The position numbers were made by a program, and so were the translations under genes. From the NCBI GenBank assembly GCA_029747015.1, contig JAKOGI010000188.1, forward strand, positions 277,001-341,000: 64,000 nt of DNA, given 5' to 3'. This DNA comes from Carnegiea gigantea. Lineage: Eukaryota > Streptophyta > Magnoliopsida > Caryophyllales > Cactaceae. The notes under the pieces are model-generated. The model did no database searches and was not told where the DNA came from. It worked only from the letters and a program-made list of their open reading frames with translations. Below are positions 57,670 to 64,000 of the stretch, piece by piece (the first letter of the stretch is position 1; each line of letters starts with the position of its first letter).

Positions 57670-59276
57670 TTGGAGATGGTCATCGAAAAGGAAACATGAA
57701 ATTAAAGCCTATCAATTGGTCATTTAGTTCTGTATCATCCCCGAATTGACAAGATTTTAATGATGGTTTGGTTTCTATCAACTCACTGTTAACTCAAGGT
57801 TTAGCATCAAGCAGCCAACGTCCCAATGAGTGTGTCTTGAAACTATAGGCAACATTTTGTAGAAAATTTGAGGCTGGGCTGCATTTCGAGCACGACTAAC
57901 TTAAGAGCACATGCAATAGTAAGCCAAAGTTTTAGTTATTAGTAGAGGCTTACTTCCTCCACACCATCCCACGAGTCAGTTTTTTAGCTCACAAGCTTTA
58001 TCCTCTATAATACAAGGCTCACAATTTTGGCTCACTATCATATATCTCATATATATATATATATATATTAAAAGTTGGATTGAACTCATATATGAGTGAC
58101 ACATAAGCTTCTCATGTAGGATGCCACATAGGAGTGAATAGTCATGTGAGCTACTTTAATGCAACATAAGATGCTACATGGTATTTAAAATAAAAAGAAA
58201 ATACTATGTAGGATGGTTGTAAATTTAATACAGTATTTATTTTATTTAATAAGGCAACTTCTCACATACCCTCCTATTATTTAATAAAATTTAATCATAA
58301 AATATATATGATTTAATGTTGAAAATATAACAAAAAAATGTGAGTTATATATTAATTAACAATAAAAAAGTATGTTATTAGTAGGAAAAAAAATCAAGAA
58401 GACTCGCTTTACTTTTGCGTCAATAAAATAATATAATACATCAATTTATTGTTTGCTTTTTCTATAAAAAAATCTATTCTTCTAATAATATATTAAAAAA
58501 TTATTTAACTTACGCTCTTACCTCGTAAGGGTATAACCCTAGTATACAATAATACCCATAAAACTCACCATTAAACATATTTAATTAATTTTACTCTCTT
58601 ATTTTGTTTTATTATATATTTGTGCGAATAAATAGTATTCAAAAATTTAAATGTTCATTTATGATAAAAAAATTAATTTATGACATATGCATGTAGTAAT
58701 TTTCATTAATAATAGCAGTGTAAAAGTAAAAAGATTTGTAACTTAATCTTTACAATCTTTTCTTTTTTAAAAAAAATAAAACTGTCCCATTCACAATGCA
58801 ATCCCCTCACCCCAAACTCTGTCGCTGCTTTTCTCTGTCATCCGTTTAGCTTCTTCTAATTTTTTTTCAGATCAATGTTCTTCTCCAATATATATTAAAA
58901 AAAGAGTAAACACAAGCGTATCACTAGTTGGCAAAGAAAACAGGGGGGCGAGCAGCTCCCGGTCGCGGGCTGGCTCCCGAGCCCTGAACCGCCATGCTTA
59001 CGCTGTATGCTGAACGGGCAGTTCGCTCGCTCATGGCCGTTGATTTGTGGCTCGCGGGGCTCCCGCTGCACAAGCTCTAAATTGGGCAAACATAAACATT
59101 TGGCCTTATTTTAGACCACATTATGATCTTAAGCCTATTGCTGATTGTCGTGGGGTTGAAACAATCAGGCTCAACTAGCCAAGTCAAAACCATCTCAGAT
59201 TACTGGCTAGTAGTTTTAGATTTATAGACTCAAATTACTATATATAGTAATTTTTTATTTTTTAAAATCCATACTA
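57670..59276. other. Intergenic between copia element and RVB1
   Basis: A+T-rich with a short AT run at ~58054-58068. A MITE-terminus-like AAGAGCACATGCAATAG lies near 57903. A GC-rich patch at ~58945-59085 holds a 64-codon minus-strand frame with no recognised domain. Confidence 0.45.
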
Positions 59277-59288
59277 TATTTTCATGGT

Positions 59289-59418
59289 CTTATGCGACTC
59301 TTTTAGAATCGGCCTCTTTACAGAAAGAAATATCTATACATGTAACACAACCGACAGGTAGATCTCCCTAGACCCCACAAACATGGAACCCACAAAAGGA
59401 GTTGTTATTGTTGTACTC
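59289..59418 (+). mobile_element. ~125-bp retroposon with RTE-type 3' end, copy 5
   Basis: 130 bp flanked by a perfect 12-bp duplication TATTTTCATGGT (59277-59288, 59419-59430). It contains GATCTCCCTAGACCCCAC and ends GGAGTTGTTATTGTTGTAC. Confidence 0.82.
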
Positions 59419-59500
59419 TATTTTCATGGTTTCTCTTCCAGACAACTAAAACTTTCTCAATCCAAATTGTGCCACCTCGCTGGATTTATAGACCTGGATC

Positions 59501-59833
59501 TAGACCTGACAAATAGGTCATTCGGTTCGGGTATGAGTCATGTCAAGTTTGGATCGGATCATGCTCGGGCTAAGTAACATTTCAGGTCGCTTCCATTTGG
59601 GTCAGGTATGACTCGATTCATGTCGATTTCAGGTCAACCAACTTTTGGTCAAATACGCTCATCATGCCAAAACAAGCAACTTTGTAAAAAATTTCGGATC
59701 AAGTATGATTCGGTTCAGATCAATTCGAGTTTCGGATCCACTTTCGGGTAAATATATTTCGAATGTCGGGTCGGATCTGAGTCTGGGTCATTTGGTTCGG
59801 ATTTCAGGTATCAGGATAGTTTTGCCAGGACTA
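59501..59833. mobile_element. 333-bp hAT MITE with perfect 8-bp duplication
   Basis: The left end TAGACCTGACAAATA and the inverted right end TAGTCCTGGCAAAACTA are the TIRs. CCTGGATC flanks both sides (59493-59500, 59834-59841). The interior has short inverted GGTCAGG/TTTCGGAT-type repeats and no coding capacity. It lies only ~290 bp downstream of the RVB1 stop codon, so it may border or enter that gene's 3' end. Confidence 0.82.
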
Positions 59834-59841
59834 CCTGGATC

Positions 59842-60121
59842 TGCTATATAAGTGCTCCAAATCACTGTCGTAACCAATTCAAGTGAACAAGTCCCTTAAA
59901 AAACTACTGCAAGAACATGGACAAAAGACGCAGAAGAAACTTTGCTTGAAGTTCTGGCCTTTTCTTACAGCTAATCACATGATGAAACATAATTCAACCG
60001 ACAAAACGTCTAAAATTGCCTCCCCTCCCACCTCCACTTCCATCTTCCCAACGTCAATTTGAACATAAACAACAGTCAAACTTCCCTAAAAACATTCCTA
60101 ATTTCCAAAGCACACAGTTCA
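59842..60121 (-). other. Downstream flank / probable 3' UTR of RVB1
   Basis: On the minus strand this follows the RVB1 stop. It is less A+T-rich than the intergenic background. No canonical AATAAA signal is obvious, so the polyadenylation site cannot be placed. Confidence 0.4.
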
Positions 60122-63917
<3,796 letters not shown>

Positions 63918-64000
63918 CTGCAGATAATAACGAATGCATTAGAAGCTAAAATTGAACCCATCACGTCATATTTCTGCTCATAGATTTTCACAAAAATGAG

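Overview
The window looks like nuclear DNA of a flowering plant, most likely a eudicot. It is strongly A+T-rich and has almost no coding density. It carries plant-type repeats: L1-type LINEs with an RNase H tail, an RTE LINE, Au and other tRNA-derived SINEs, TRIMs, a Ty1/copia element and hAT/Tourist-like MITEs. The two protein genes have land-plant architectures. The species cannot be named from the sequence, and no bacterial, viral or organellar operon is present.

Only two host genes are supported. (1) 26697-27680 (minus) is an intact single-exon F-box gene of the At2g27310/At2g36090/CFB type: F-box at the N terminus, basic stretch and membrane anchor at the C terminus. It has a TATA box 66-74 bp before the ATG. 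(2) 60122-63917 (minus) holds the last nine exons of a RuvB-like 1 AAA+ ATPase gene (RVB1/RIN1/TIP49a). All junctions are GT-AG and the reading phases fit. The N-terminal ~137 residues, with Walker A, lie beyond the right edge.

The rest is a layered transposon record. 0-20 kb: a Tourist-like MITE, a TRIM, two SINEs, two 5'-truncated LINEs of one L1 family (5987-8114 plus; 18120-19936 minus), a second L1 family (9281-11849 minus), a 51-bp Au-SINE remnant, and two copies of one pyrimidine-rich MITE in inverted orientation (16288-17126). 20-35 kb: SINE copies, an RTE-tail retroposon, a TIR element (23884-24939), the F-box gene, an RNase H LINE remnant and three hAT-like elements. 35-53 kb: an RTE LINE (35268-37961 minus), MITEs, an Au SINE, an 813-bp fold-back element (47019-47831) and a tandem TRIM with three LTRs (48756-49785). 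53-58 kb: a broken copia element with 5-bp target duplication. A GC-rich hAT MITE sits inside its integrase, and a deletion has fused its reverse transcriptase to the 3' LTR. 58-64 kb: an RTE-tail retroposon, a hAT MITE with a perfect 8-bp duplication just downstream of RVB1, then RVB1.

For many elements I could define the ends from target-site duplications in the sequence itself. That makes the insertion history unusually readable. I found no convincing new gene system. The most interesting signals are structural: a family of ~125-bp retroposons that share the RTE tail and all start at about the same base, the fold-back element, the inverted MITE pair built of 10-bp units, and the tandem TRIM.
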